From positions 4,650,001-4,714,000 of the forward strand of contig NZ_CP118527.1 in NCBI RefSeq assembly GCF_028885415.1: 64,000 nt of DNA, given 5' to 3'. The notes beneath the pieces were generated by a model. That model worked only from the letters and a program-made list of their open reading frames with translations. It searched no databases and was not told where the DNA came from. How positions within the stretch are numbered: position 1 is the first letter of the stretch; every line of letters begins with the position of its first letter. The stretch comes from Streptomyces coeruleorubidus (lineage in GTDB: Bacteria > Actinomycetota > Actinomycetes > Streptomycetales > Streptomycetaceae). Made by a program: the position numbers and the translations under genes. Positions 19,323 to 26,586 of the stretch are shown piece by piece.

Positions 19323-19838
19323 ATGACGACTCGCTGGCTCACCCCCGAGGAGCAACGCGCCTGGCGCGCGTACATCGCCGCCTCGCTGCTCCTGGAGGAC
19401 GCGATCGACCGGCAGCTCCAGCAGGACGCCGGCATGCCGCACCTGTATTACTCCATCCTGTCCGTGCTGTCGGAGTCCCCGGAGCGGCGGCTGCGCATGA
19501 CCGATCTCGCCGAGCGGCTGAAGATCACGCGCAGCCGGCTGACGTACGCGGTGACGCGGCTGGAGAAGGACGGCATGGTGCGGCGCGAGGCCTGCCGGTA
19601 CGACAAGCGGGGCAGTATCGCGGCCCTGACCGATGACGGGTTCGCCGTACTGGAGCGGGCGGCGCCCGGGCATGTCGAGACCGTGCGGAGCTTCCTGTTC
19701 GACCGGCTCAGCGAGGAGCAGGTGGGGCAGCTGGAGGAGATCTCCCACGCGATCGCGCAGGGGCTCCAGGAGGACGGGACGCGGTCGGCGTCGGACGACG
19801 TGCCGTGGCGGCGGAGGTCCTCCACGGCCTGTTCGTGA
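19323..19838 (+). CDS. MarR-family regulator of the riboflavin-type module
   Basis: A 171-residue winged-helix repressor. Residues 40-110 give the MarR fold: the helix-turn-helix 'RMTDLAERLKITRSRLTYAV' followed by the wing 'REACRYDKRGSIAALTDDG', which has the conserved D-x-R-like basic turn. The helices at both ends form the dimer interface. It stands between the divergent reductase-deaminase gene and the GTP cyclohydrolase II gene and is flanked by three copies of a TTCAA-type palindrome, so it most likely represses itself and both neighbours. The inducer is unknown; MarR ligands are usually small aromatic or heterocyclic molecules. ATG 19323 is used; the in-frame start 19299 would overlap operator site 1. 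Confidence 0.88.
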   Translation: MTTRWLTPEEQRAWRAYIAASLLLEDAIDRQLQQDAGMPHLYYSILSVLSESPERRLRMTDLAERLKITRSRLTYAVTRLEKDGMVRREACRYDKRGSIAALTDDGFAVLERAAPGHVETVRSFLFDRLSEEQVGQLEEISHAIAQGLQEDGTRSASDDVPWRRRSSTACS

Positions 19839-19865
19839 GGCACGTCACAACGCACCTCGGTCTCG

Positions 19866-19927
19866 TTGCTTCAAATTTAAAGCAAGGGTAGGGTTCCGAA
19901 CGTGGATCTGCTTCAAATCTGAAGCAG
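19866..19927. promoter_or_regulatory. Candidate MarR operators, sites 2 and 3
   Basis: Two palindromes ahead of the GTP cyclohydrolase II gene: TTGCTTCAAATTTAAAGCAA (19866-19885, one mismatch) and CTGCTTCAAATCTGAAGCAG (19908-19927, near-perfect dyad), 42 bases centre to centre, about four helical turns. Both share GCTTCAAAT with the TTCAA half-site of site 1. The sites are AT-rich islands in GC-rich DNA. Confidence 0.75.
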
Positions 19928-19980
19928 CCTGCAAGCCGACGGCTGTGCAGCCGAACAGGAACGGAACCCGGAGGCCCCGC

Positions 19981-20622
19981 ATGCCCGACACCCCCGCTGT
20001 CATCGCCACCCCGCGCTCCCGCGTCCGGGTCCCGCTGCGCTTCCACGACGGTTACGAGGTCGACGCCGAAGTCGTCACCTTCCACGGCCTGGCCGACGGC
20101 CAGGAGCACGTGGCCGTCGTCCTGGGCGAGCCCGGCGCGGTCCCGCTGGTGCGGCTGCACTCCGAGTGCCTGACCGGGGACGTGTTCGGCTCGGCCCGCT
20201 GCGACTGCGGTCCGCAGCTGCGCGAGGCCGTCGAGCGCATCGCCGAGCGCGGCGGCGTGCTCCTCTACCTCCGCCAGGAGGGACGCGGCATCGGCCTCTA
20301 CAACAAGCTCGACGCGTACGCCCTCCAGGACGAGGGCCTCGACACCTACGAGGCGAACGCGGCCCTGGGGCTGCCGGAGGACGCCCGCGACTACACGGCG
20401 GCGGCCCAGATGCTCCGGGCCCTGGGCATCGGCCGGCTGGACCTGCTCTCCAACAACCCCGACAAGGCCACCCAGCTGCGCGACCTGGGCGTGGACGTCC
20501 GCGACCGCGTCCCCACGGGCGTCTTCACCACCGCGCACAACGTCCGCTACCTGCGCGCGAAGGTCCTCCAGACCCAGCACACGCTGCCGCTGGCCGCGCT
20601 GACGGGGCTCAGCGCGGGCTGA
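19981..20622 (+). CDS. GTP cyclohydrolase II (RibA-type)
   Basis: A 213-residue, stand-alone GTP cyclohydrolase II without a DHBP-synthase domain. It carries the zinc-site motif HSECLTGDVFGSARCDCG (three Cys ligands), the GTP-handling block 'YLRQEGRGIGLYNKLDAYAL', the conserved DARDY tyrosine and 'LLSNNPDKATQLRDLG'. It opens GTP to a formamido- or diamino-pyrimidine ribotide, the first committed step to riboflavin and related compounds. It is expected to feed the reductase-deaminase encoded upstream. Streptomycetes often carry several paralogues of this enzyme. Two MarR-type operators precede the ATG at 19981. The start fits the family N-terminus; the ribosome site (GGAGG at about 19970) is good. 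Confidence 0.92.
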   Translation: MPDTPAVIATPRSRVRVPLRFHDGYEVDAEVVTFHGLADGQEHVAVVLGEPGAVPLVRLHSECLTGDVFGSARCDCGPQLREAVERIAERGGVLLYLRQEGRGIGLYNKLDAYALQDEGLDTYEANAALGLPEDARDYTAAAQMLRALGIGRLDLLSNNPDKATQLRDLGVDVRDRVPTGVFTTAHNVRYLRAKVLQTQHTLPLAALTGLSAG

Positions 20623-20718
20623 GCCGCCCGGCCGGCCGGGCGCCGAACGAGGCGGCTTGCCCCTCGGCTCATCGGGTACAGCCTTGAAAGAGGGCGACCT
20701 CCGCAGTACCCGGAGCTT

Positions 20719-21261
20719 ATGGAAAGTGACCGTTTCGTGACCGATCTCGGCGGCCCCGGCGACCCCCGGGCAAGGAGACCGGGCGATGGCCCGCAGGCCG
20801 TCGCGGCACAGATAGCCGACGCCGTGGAGAGCCTGACGGCGCTGTGGTCGGTCGCGGCCCAGGACGCGTCCCTGCGCCTGTCCCTCCACCAGCTGCGGGC
20901 GCTGCGCACCCTGGAGGCGGCGCCCGGCCTGAACCTGACGGCCCTGGCGGACCGGCTGGACATCGGCCTCCCCACGGCCAGCCGCCTCTGCGACCGCCTG
21001 GCGGCGGCCGGCCTCCTGGAACGCGCACCGCACCCGGACACCCGCCGTGAGGTACAGCTGTGGCTCACCACACACGGGCAGCATGTCCTGGGCGACGTCG
21101 CAGGCCGCCGGGCACAGGCCCTGGCCACGGCGCTGGCGGCGATGGAACCGGCGGAACGGGTGGCGTTGAGGCGGGGGTTGCGGGGGTTTCTTGCCGCGCG
21201 GGATGCGGAAATCCCGCGTGATGACGAGCCCGACGGGACCGACCCGACTGGCGGACCGTAA
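20719..21261 (+). CDS. MarR-family regulator near the stressosome operon
   Basis: A 180-residue MarR protein. The winged helix spans about residues 55-115 ('NLTALADRLDIGLPTASRLC' then 'DRLAAAGLLERAPHPDTRRE', wing VQLWLTTHG). It closely resembles the second MarR protein of this block (25762-26256), including the TASRLCDRL / TSRLCDRL recognition helix, so the two are paralogues. It is convergent with the stressosome operon; the stops are about 20 bases apart. A role in controlling the stress genes is inferred from position only. ATG 20719 starts a unique Arg/Gly-rich leader of about 25 residues. Confidence 0.85.
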   Translation: MESDRFVTDLGGPGDPRARRPGDGPQAVAAQIADAVESLTALWSVAAQDASLRLSLHQLRALRTLEAAPGLNLTALADRLDIGLPTASRLCDRLAAAGLLERAPHPDTRREVQLWLTTHGQHVLGDVAGRRAQALATALAAMEPAERVALRRGLRGFLAARDAEIPRDDEPDGTDPTGGP

Positions 21262-21280
21262 CGGCGGCAGGTCCGGTCGG

Positions 21281-22354
21281 TCAGCCCTCCGAGCCGTGAC
21301 GGCTCCACCCACCGGCGCCGCCACCACCCAGCACCGCCACACACGTGTCGTCCCGTACCGGACGAGCCGCGCTGCCCGCGTCCCGGAGGACCACCGCGGC
21401 CACCACCGCCGGGTCGCAGCCGAGGAGCACGGGGTCGTCGGGTGGTGTCCAGCGGGCGGGCAGGCCGTCGCTGTGCAGGAGGAGCAGGCTGTCCTCCTGC
21501 CACGGCACGCGCTGCACGCTCACGGACGCCGGGACCTGCGCGCCCACGATGCCGGGCTGGGACAGCATCGCCTTCCAGGTGCCGTCGGTGCGCAGGCGGG
21601 CGCTGACGTTGCCGATCCCGGCGAAGTGCAACCGCCCGGATCCGAGGTCGAGTTGGGCCACGGCGACGGCGGCGCCCCGGGTGCGGCGCAGGGTCCGGCC
21701 CAGATGCCGCAGTATCTCGGCGGGCGGCCGGTCGGCCACGCCGTGCAGCGCGTCCACGGCGGCGCCGGACGCCTCGGCGGCCTTGGGTCCGTGACCGAGC
21801 CCGTCGGCGAGCAGCAGGGTCAGGCGGTCGTCGGCGCACACCCGGCTCCAGGCGTCGCCGGAGTACTCGGCCCGGCCGAGGGGGACGTTGACACCACCGG
21901 CGCGCAGACCCCGGGCGGCCGTCCGATGCCGGCCGGCGGGGGGTTCGTGGTCGATGCGGGCCACGGCCACGGTGCCCCGGCCGGGGGCGCTGTGCAGGTC
22001 GAAGTCGTTCGCTATGCGCCGGCACGTGCCGAGGCCGGCGCCCAGGGAGGACGCGGTGGTGTAGCCGTCGCGCATCGCCGCCGCGACGTCCGGGATGCCC
22101 GGGCCGTGGTCGAGTGCGACGAGCTGCACGGACAAGCGCCGGGGCTCGGCGGGGGCGCGCTCGACGAGGTTGATGACGACGTACCCGCCGTCCGCGTGCC
22201 GCACCAGGTTGGTCGCCAGCTCCGTCGCCACGAGGGCCGCGGTCGCGATGCGGTGCGGGCCGAGCCCGGCGCACTCGCCGGCCGCCTCGGCCGCCACCCG
22301 GACGTCCCGCACCCGGGTCGAGTCGTCCACCGGCACGTCCCACACCCTGCTCAT
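21281..22354 (-). CDS. RsbX-like SpoIIE/PP2C phosphatase with N-terminal HATPase domain
   Basis: A 357-residue fusion. The first 135 residues are a GHKL anti-sigma-type kinase domain (N-box TELATNLVRHADGG, G1 DHGPGIPD, G2 SLGAGLGTCRRIAND). The rest is a SpoIIE/PP2C phosphatase with metal aspartates in LTLLLADGLGHG, LLLLHSDGLPARW and RDDTCVAV. In Bacillus-type stressosomes RsbX removes phosphate from RsbR and RsbS and resets the complex; the fused kinase half may compete with or complement RsbT. It is the last gene of rsbR-rsbS-rsbT-rsbX, joined to rsbT by a TGATG overlap at 22352-22356. Confidence 0.85.
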   Translation of the reverse strand: MSRVWDVPVDDSTRVRDVRVAAEAAGECAGLGPHRIATAALVATELATNLVRHADGGYVVINLVERAPAEPRRLSVQLVALDHGPGIPDVAAAMRDGYTTASSLGAGLGTCRRIANDFDLHSAPGRGTVAVARIDHEPPAGRHRTAARGLRAGGVNVPLGRAEYSGDAWSRVCADDRLTLLLADGLGHGPKAAEASGAAVDALHGVADRPPAEILRHLGRTLRRTRGAAVAVAQLDLGSGRLHFAGIGNVSARLRTDGTWKAMLSQPGIVGAQVPASVSVQRVPWQEDSLLLLHSDGLPARWTPPDDPVLLGCDPAVVAAVVLRDAGSAARPVRDDTCVAVLGGGGAGGWSRHGSEG

Positions 22355-22797
22355 CACGACCCCGGCCGGGACGGCGGCACGGCCGTGGCCCAGGCGGTGA
22401 CGGTGACGGTCGTCCCCTCACCGGGCCGGCTGTCCACGTCGAACTCGTGGACCAGCCGCCTGGCCCCGCTCAGGCCGAGGCCGAGCCCGCCGCCGCTGGT
22501 GTAGCCGTCGGTCATCGCCTGGTCCAGGTCACGGATGCCGGGCCCGGCGTCGACGAAGGCCAGCCGTAGGCCGGGCGACGGCCCGGCGTCCAGCCGGGTG
22601 ATCTCCACATGGCCACCGCCGCCGTGGACGAGGGTGTTGCGGGCCAGCTCGCTGGCGGCGGTGACGAGCTTGGTCTGCTGCACCAGACCAAAACCGAGCT
22701 CGGCGGCGGCCTGCCGGACCTGCTGCCGTACCCAGGCCAGGTCGGCGTCCGAGCCGATCGGCAGGCTGGCCGGGGCGGCGTGGCGGGAGGCCGGCAT
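22354..22797 (-). CDS. rsbT: Stressosome switch kinase RsbT
   Basis: A 147-residue GHKL serine/threonine kinase. The N-box is SELARNTLVHGGGG (about 45-58), the G1 box VDAGPGIRD and the G2 box GGLGLGLSGARRL, followed by 'EGTTVTVTAW'. Length and motifs match RsbT. By family knowledge it is held by RsbR/RsbS in the resting stressosome, phosphorylates both on stress, and when released activates an RsbU-type phosphatase. The gene overlaps rsbS and the phosphatase gene by TGATG junctions, showing translational coupling. Start ATG 22797. Confidence 0.88.
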   Translation of the reverse strand: MPASRHAAPASLPIGSDADLAWVRQQVRQAAAELGFGLVQQTKLVTAASELARNTLVHGGGGHVEITRLDAGPSPGLRLAFVDAGPGIRDLDQAMTDGYTSGGGLGLGLSGARRLVHEFDVDSRPGEGTTVTVTAWATAVPPSRPGS

Positions 22798-23255
22798 CAC
22801 GGACTCCCCCCGTCCAGGTGCTCACCCGCGGTGAGCAGCTCCATCGCGCGTTCGACGTCCAGGGCCGTGCGCAGTCCGGGCAGGGTCAGCCCCAGCTCGA
22901 CCAGGGTGATCGCGACCGCGGGACGCATCCCGGCCAGCACCGTACGGGCGGCCAGCAGCCCGGCCCCGGCGGCGATCTCGGCGAGGACCCGCCCCAGGAA
23001 GGAGTCGACGATGTCCACGCCGGAGATGTCGATGACCACACCGGTCACCCGGGTGTGCGCGATCCGTTCGGTGATGTCCTGCTGGAGCTGCTCGGCCATC
23101 CCGTCGTGCAGCTCCCCCTGGAGGGTGACCAGCAGGATGTCGCCCAGCCGGAGGACCGGCACCGTGAAGCCGGGCCCACCCAAGGACCCGGCGACCGGGG
23201 ATCCGGCGACCGGGTGCCCGAATCCCGCGGGCCCGTTCCCCGAGGGGCCGGTCAT
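22797..23255 (-). CDS. rsbS: Stressosome scaffold protein RsbS (STAS domain)
   Basis: A 152-residue protein whose last 115 residues form one STAS domain ('VPVLRLGDILLVTLQGEL', 'ISGVDIVDSFLGRVLAEIA', 'AVITLVELGLTLPGL'-like end). The serine in IVDSFLGR is at the position phosphorylated by RsbT in Bacillus RsbS. The first 30 residues are a Gly/Pro/Ser leader that is longer than in Bacillus. It overlaps rsbR by four bases (ATGA at 23252-23255). Confidence 0.88.
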   Translation of the reverse strand: MTGPSGNGPAGFGHPVAGSPVAGSLGGPGFTVPVLRLGDILLVTLQGELHDGMAEQLQQDITERIAHTRVTGVVIDISGVDIVDSFLGRVLAEIAAGAGLLAARTVLAGMRPAVAITLVELGLTLPGLRTALDVERAMELLTAGEHLDGGSP

Positions 23256-24157
23256 CGCGCGCCCGCGTCGGCCGCCCGGAGCGGTGCGATCTCGACGCCC
23301 TGTTGGCTGAGCGCGTAGGCCAGGGCGTCCGCCAGGCTCGCGCGGGTGAGCACCGTGCCGAGGTCGATGCCCAGCTGGACGATGGTCTGCGCGATCGGGG
23401 GCCGGATGCCGGAGACGATGCACTCGGCGCCCATCAGCCGGGCCGCGGCCACCGTCTTCATCAGGTGCTGGGCGACCAGCGAGTCGACCGTGGGCACGCC
23501 GGTGATGTCGAGGATGGCGTACCGGGCGCGCTCGGCGACGATCGCGTCCAGCAGGCTCTCCATGACCACCTGGCTGCGCGCGCTGTCCAGCGTGCCGATC
23601 AGCGGTACGGCGACGGTGCTGTCCCAGAGTTTGATCACCGGGGTGGCCACTTCGTGCAGTTGCTCGCGCTGCCGTGCGATCACCTCCTCGCCCGCGCTGA
23701 CCGTCGTCTCCAGTACGACCAGACGCAGCGTGCCCATCAGCACGGTGAGGGCCAGCACACACTCCTGGGCCTCGGGGGCGTACGGGTCCGGGAACTCGGC
23801 GCGCAGCAGCTCGGTCACCGGCTCGCGCAGGGCGGCCACCTCGTCGGCGAGCCCGTCCGCGTCGATCCCCCTGCGGGCGCGGGAGGCGGCCATCCGCCCC
23901 AACTGGTCGCGCACCGCGTCGAATCCGGGGGCCCGGATGTCGTCCGGCCGTCCGGCGGCCGACACCGCGGCCAGCGCCGCCGCCACGGACCGGCCCGCCT
24001 CCACCGCCTCGTCGCGGGACACGGTGAAGACCGTGCGGAACAGCGCGGCGTCCGCCCACCGTTGGGCGATCTGCTCCCGGCGGCGTTCGAGAAAGGCACT
24101 CACCTGCTGTGCGGCCGGCTCCCGGTCCGCGTTCTCTTCCGACACCGACACTTGCAT
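23252..24157 (-). CDS. rsbR: Stressosome sensor RsbR
   Basis: A 301-residue protein with an N-terminal four-helix or globin-like RsbR domain (about 10-165) and a C-terminal STAS domain (about 180-295: 'WDSTVAVPLIGTLDSARSQV', 'LDITGVPTVDSLVAQHLMKT'). The Thr in ITGVPTVDS and the adjacent Ser match the RsbT-phosphorylated region of RsbR proteins. It would sense the stress signal and, with RsbS, hold RsbT. First gene of the operon. ATG 24157 has AAGGGAG just upstream and matches the family start; an in-frame GTG at 24193 is less likely. Confidence 0.88.
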   Translation of the reverse strand: MQVSVSEENADREPAAQQVSAFLERRREQIAQRWADAALFRTVFTVSRDEAVEAGRSVAAALAAVSAAGRPDDIRAPGFDAVRDQLGRMAASRARRGIDADGLADEVAALREPVTELLRAEFPDPYAPEAQECVLALTVLMGTLRLVVLETTVSAGEEVIARQREQLHEVATPVIKLWDSTVAVPLIGTLDSARSQVVMESLLDAIVAERARYAILDITGVPTVDSLVAQHLMKTVAAARLMGAECIVSGIRPPIAQTIVQLGIDLGTVLTRASLADALAYALSQQGVEIAPLRAADAGAR

Positions 24158-24297
24158 CGCTCCCTTGCACGGGCCGGACCGAGGCCGCGCCACGGCACCT
24201 CAGCCGTTACTTGCCATATGACAAACATTAGGGCCGACGTGCGGCTCCGCCAAAAAGCCGCTCATCCGCACCTGACGACCTGCGTCTTCCCCGTGCC

Positions 24298-25518
24298 CTA
24301 GCGCCCACGCCAGTCCAGGCACACCACCAGGGCGTCGTCGTCCGGGACGGGTCTGCCGCGGTGGCCGGACAGTTCGCGCAGGATGGCCCGGGGCACCTCG
24401 GCGGCCCGGAGCAGCCGGGTCGACTGGATCGCCCGGACGAGTGCGGCGTTGCCGTACGCCTCTCCGCCCGGGGAGGCGGCGTCGTACACCCCGTCGCTGA
24501 CGAAGACCAGCCGGTCACCGGGCTCGACCCCGAACTCCTGGGCCACGTAGTCGGTCTCCTCGAACATGCCGAGCGGCAGCTGGGCGTCGAAGGGCACCCG
24601 CTCCACCGCACCCCGGCGCAGCCGCAGCAGCCGCGGGGAACCGGCGTCCACCGCCCGGACCCGCCCGGTGGCCAGCTCGATGTCCAACATGAGCACGGAC
24701 AGGTAGCAGCGGCCCCGGTAGTGGGCGTACACCGCCTGGTCGGCCAGGGCCGCCTGGTCGGCGAGGGGGAGACCGGCCCGGCGCGCGTTGCGCAGGGCGT
24801 TGATCGCCAGGTTCGTCAGCAGGGAGGCCTCTATGCCCTCGCCCATGCCGTTGGTGACGTAGAGACTGAGCCGGTCGGCCGTGGCGGACCAGTCGAAGTT
24901 GTCGCCGAAGATCGCGTACGCCGGTTCCAGCTGTGCGCCCAGCTCGTACTCGGGTCGGGCGCAGGAGCGGCCCGGCAGCAACTGCCACTGCATCTCGGCG
25001 GCCAGGGTGAGCCGGTCCCTGCGGCGCGCCTGGAGGTACAGGTCGGTGTCCCGCTCGGCCACGACCACCTCGTGCCCGAGCACCTCGGCGATCTCGGCCA
25101 GTTCGCCGAGGCAGCCGTCGGCGTGCTCGCCGCCCGGCAGGGTCACCGTCAGCACGCCGAGGCGGTCGCCGCGCACGGTGACCGGCAGATGCGCGCGTAC
25201 CCCGTCAGCCGAGTCGCCCGAAAGGGTTTCCACGTACGGCTCCTGCGCGCCGAAGGCCCGGCCCGCCGGGCTGTTGGCCACGGACACCGGCTGAAGGGTG
25301 TGCGGCGGCACGGACACCGGCTGAAGCACCGTCAGTCCGTAGTCGGCCAGGTACAGCTCGACGGAGTCCGCCGCGTACTGATCGGTCAGTACACGACGGA
25401 CCGCGTCCAGCAGTTGATGGGGCGCCGCCGTGCGCAGGGCGCGCTCGGCGGTCACGAGTCTGTTCACGATCGTCGTCACGATGGTCGAAGCCCAATCCTT
25501 GAATCCTCGGTCGGACAC
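24298..25518 (-). CDS. RsbU-like PP2C phosphatase with GAF-like sensor, altered metal site
   Basis: A 406-residue protein with a GAF-like sensor half (about 40-190) and a SpoIIE/PP2C phosphatase half (about 200-405). Three of the four expected metal motifs are present (GDNFDW, FVSDGVYDA, DDDALVVCL). The second, usually GDVMGHG, reads TNGMGEG, replacing the metal-binding Asp by Asn. It may be a weak or specialised phosphatase. In stressosome systems an RsbU-type phosphatase acts after RsbT on an anti-anti-sigma factor. The gene is 140 bases upstream of rsbR on the same strand, but separated. GTG 25518 starts MSDRGFKDWAS; the upstream region holds a MITE-like element. Confidence 0.82.
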   Translation of the reverse strand: MSDRGFKDWASTIVTTIVNRLVTAERALRTAAPHQLLDAVRRVLTDQYAADSVELYLADYGLTVLQPVSVPPHTLQPVSVANSPAGRAFGAQEPYVETLSGDSADGVRAHLPVTVRGDRLGVLTVTLPGGEHADGCLGELAEIAEVLGHEVVVAERDTDLYLQARRRDRLTLAAEMQWQLLPGRSCARPEYELGAQLEPAYAIFGDNFDWSATADRLSLYVTNGMGEGIEASLLTNLAINALRNARRAGLPLADQAALADQAVYAHYRGRCYLSVLMLDIELATGRVRAVDAGSPRLLRLRRGAVERVPFDAQLPLGMFEETDYVAQEFGVEPGDRLVFVSDGVYDAASPGGEAYGNAALVRAIQSTRLLRAAEVPRAILRELSGHRGRPVPDDDALVVCLDWRGR

Positions 25519-25599
25519 CTGCGGGGTCCTCGCGTACGGCCCTCGGCCGCGGGGCCCCGGGCCGGGGCCGGTGTCGGCCCTGGCTCGCGGCACGCCTAG

Positions 25600-25724
25600 G
25601 GGGTGTCCGCGAAGTCCCGTCGTCCGCCCGGAGGGCGGGCCCTGCGGCGTTCGGTGCGTTCGCCCGGCGCCGCGAGAGTGCGTGCCGGGCGTCGTGGGGC
25701 AGGCGGGACTTTGCGGACACCCCC
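25600..25724. mobile_element. MITE-like element (125 bp) with 20-bp terminal inverted repeats and CTAG duplication
   Basis: Left end GGGGTGTCCGCGAAGTCCCG (25600-25619). The right end, read inverted, is GGGGGTGTCCGC then AAAGTCCCG, so the ends match over 20 bases with one extra G and one G/A change. CTAG stands directly outside both ends (25596-25599 and 25725-25728), as expected for a target duplication of the YTAR kind used by IS5-group elements. The interior has no transposase frame. It sits between the divergent RsbU-like gene and a marR gene, in their shared promoter region. Confidence 0.78.
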
Positions 25725-25761
25725 CTAGTACGCTGACGGCCATCCCGGTGCCTGCGAGAGT

Positions 25762-26256
25762 GTGACTGTGACTTCCCTCCGACCCCGCCCTGAGCCAGCA
25801 GAGGTCGCCCGTGTGACCTCCACGGCCGCGGAGTTGCTGGAAGTCCTCTGGGGCCGGGCGTCGACGGCACCCGCCTCCGCCTCCCAGCTGCGCGTGCTGC
25901 TCATCCTGGAGCACCACGAGGGCATCAACCTGCGCACCCTCGCCGACTCCCTCGCCTCCACGCCGCCCTCGACCAGCCGGCTGTGCGACCGGCTCCAGGC
26001 GGCCGGGTTCGTCGAGCGCGTGGTGAGCGCGGCGGACCGGCGCGAGGTACGGCTGCACCTCAGCGGCCGGGGCCGCGCCTTCCTGGCCGACCTGCGCGTC
26101 CGCCGGGAACAGACGCTGCGCGCGGTGCTCGACCAGATGCCGGCCGCCAAGCGCGTCGCGCTGCTGCAAGGGCTGGAGGCGTTCTGCGACGCGGCCGCGG
26201 CCCAGATACACGACGACTCCGACGACTCCCCCGCGTCCGGTACCCGGACTGCCTGA
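25762..26256 (+). CDS. MarR-family regulator next to the SigB-type sigma gene
   Basis: A 164-residue MarR protein with helix-turn-helix 'NLRTLADSLASTPPSTSRLC' then DRLQAAGFVERV and wing 'SAADRREVRLHLSGRG' (DRREVRL is the usual D-x-R wing turn). Two start codons, GTG 25762 and GTG 25768, are equally possible. The MITE-like element ends 37 bases upstream, so it may have supplied or disturbed the promoter. A large dyad of MarR type is found 70-100 bases downstream of its stop, in front of the sigma gene, which it may control. It is a paralogue of the MarR protein at 20719-21261. Confidence 0.87.
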   Translation: MTVTSLRPRPEPAEVARVTSTAAELLEVLWGRASTAPASASQLRVLLILEHHEGINLRTLADSLASTPPSTSRLCDRLQAAGFVERVVSAADRREVRLHLSGRGRAFLADLRVRREQTLRAVLDQMPAAKRVALLQGLEAFCDAAAAQIHDDSDDSPASGTRTA

Positions 26257-26586
26257 ACTGCCCGTCGTGGCACCGGGACGAACATTCCGGATCCTCCCCC
26301 GCGTCCGCATGGCACGGCCAGATTGTTGTCTCACGACTATAGTTGTCAAACAACAACCGTCCGCTCCACGAGCCCCGTCACCAACTCCTGCGCGCCGCAC
26401 CGCCCCACCCTCCTGCCCGTACCGTGAGCCGTTCGTGCGGGTACCCCGTCACCGCCCCGACCTGCGCCGCCTGTGGTCAACGTCTCGACGGGGAGGACGC
26501 GGGGCATGAGCCGGGCGACTGCGGGTAGCGGGCTGGAGGTGGCCTGCCGGGGGACGGGAGCGGGCCGGAACGACGAGGGAGGGCCC
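26257..26586. other. Leader region of the sigma gene with a large operator-like dyad
   Basis: 330 bases between marR and the preferred sigma-factor start. Nearly all of the information is in the AT-rich dyad at 26323-26356, listed separately. The remainder is GC-rich. An alternative sigma start (ATG 26506 with GGGAGG upstream) would shorten this gap by 81 bases. Confidence 0.55.
26323..26356. promoter_or_regulatory. Composite dyad operator upstream of the SigB-type gene
   Basis: A single symmetry centre (26339/26340) carries three nested parts: the outer arms TTGTTGT (26323-26329) and ACAACAA (26350-26356) and the central palindrome ACTATAGT (26336-26343). Such TTGTTG/CAACAA dyads are typical MarR-family targets. 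It is the most AT-rich spot for several hundred bases and may overlap the promoter of the sigma gene. Confidence 0.65.
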
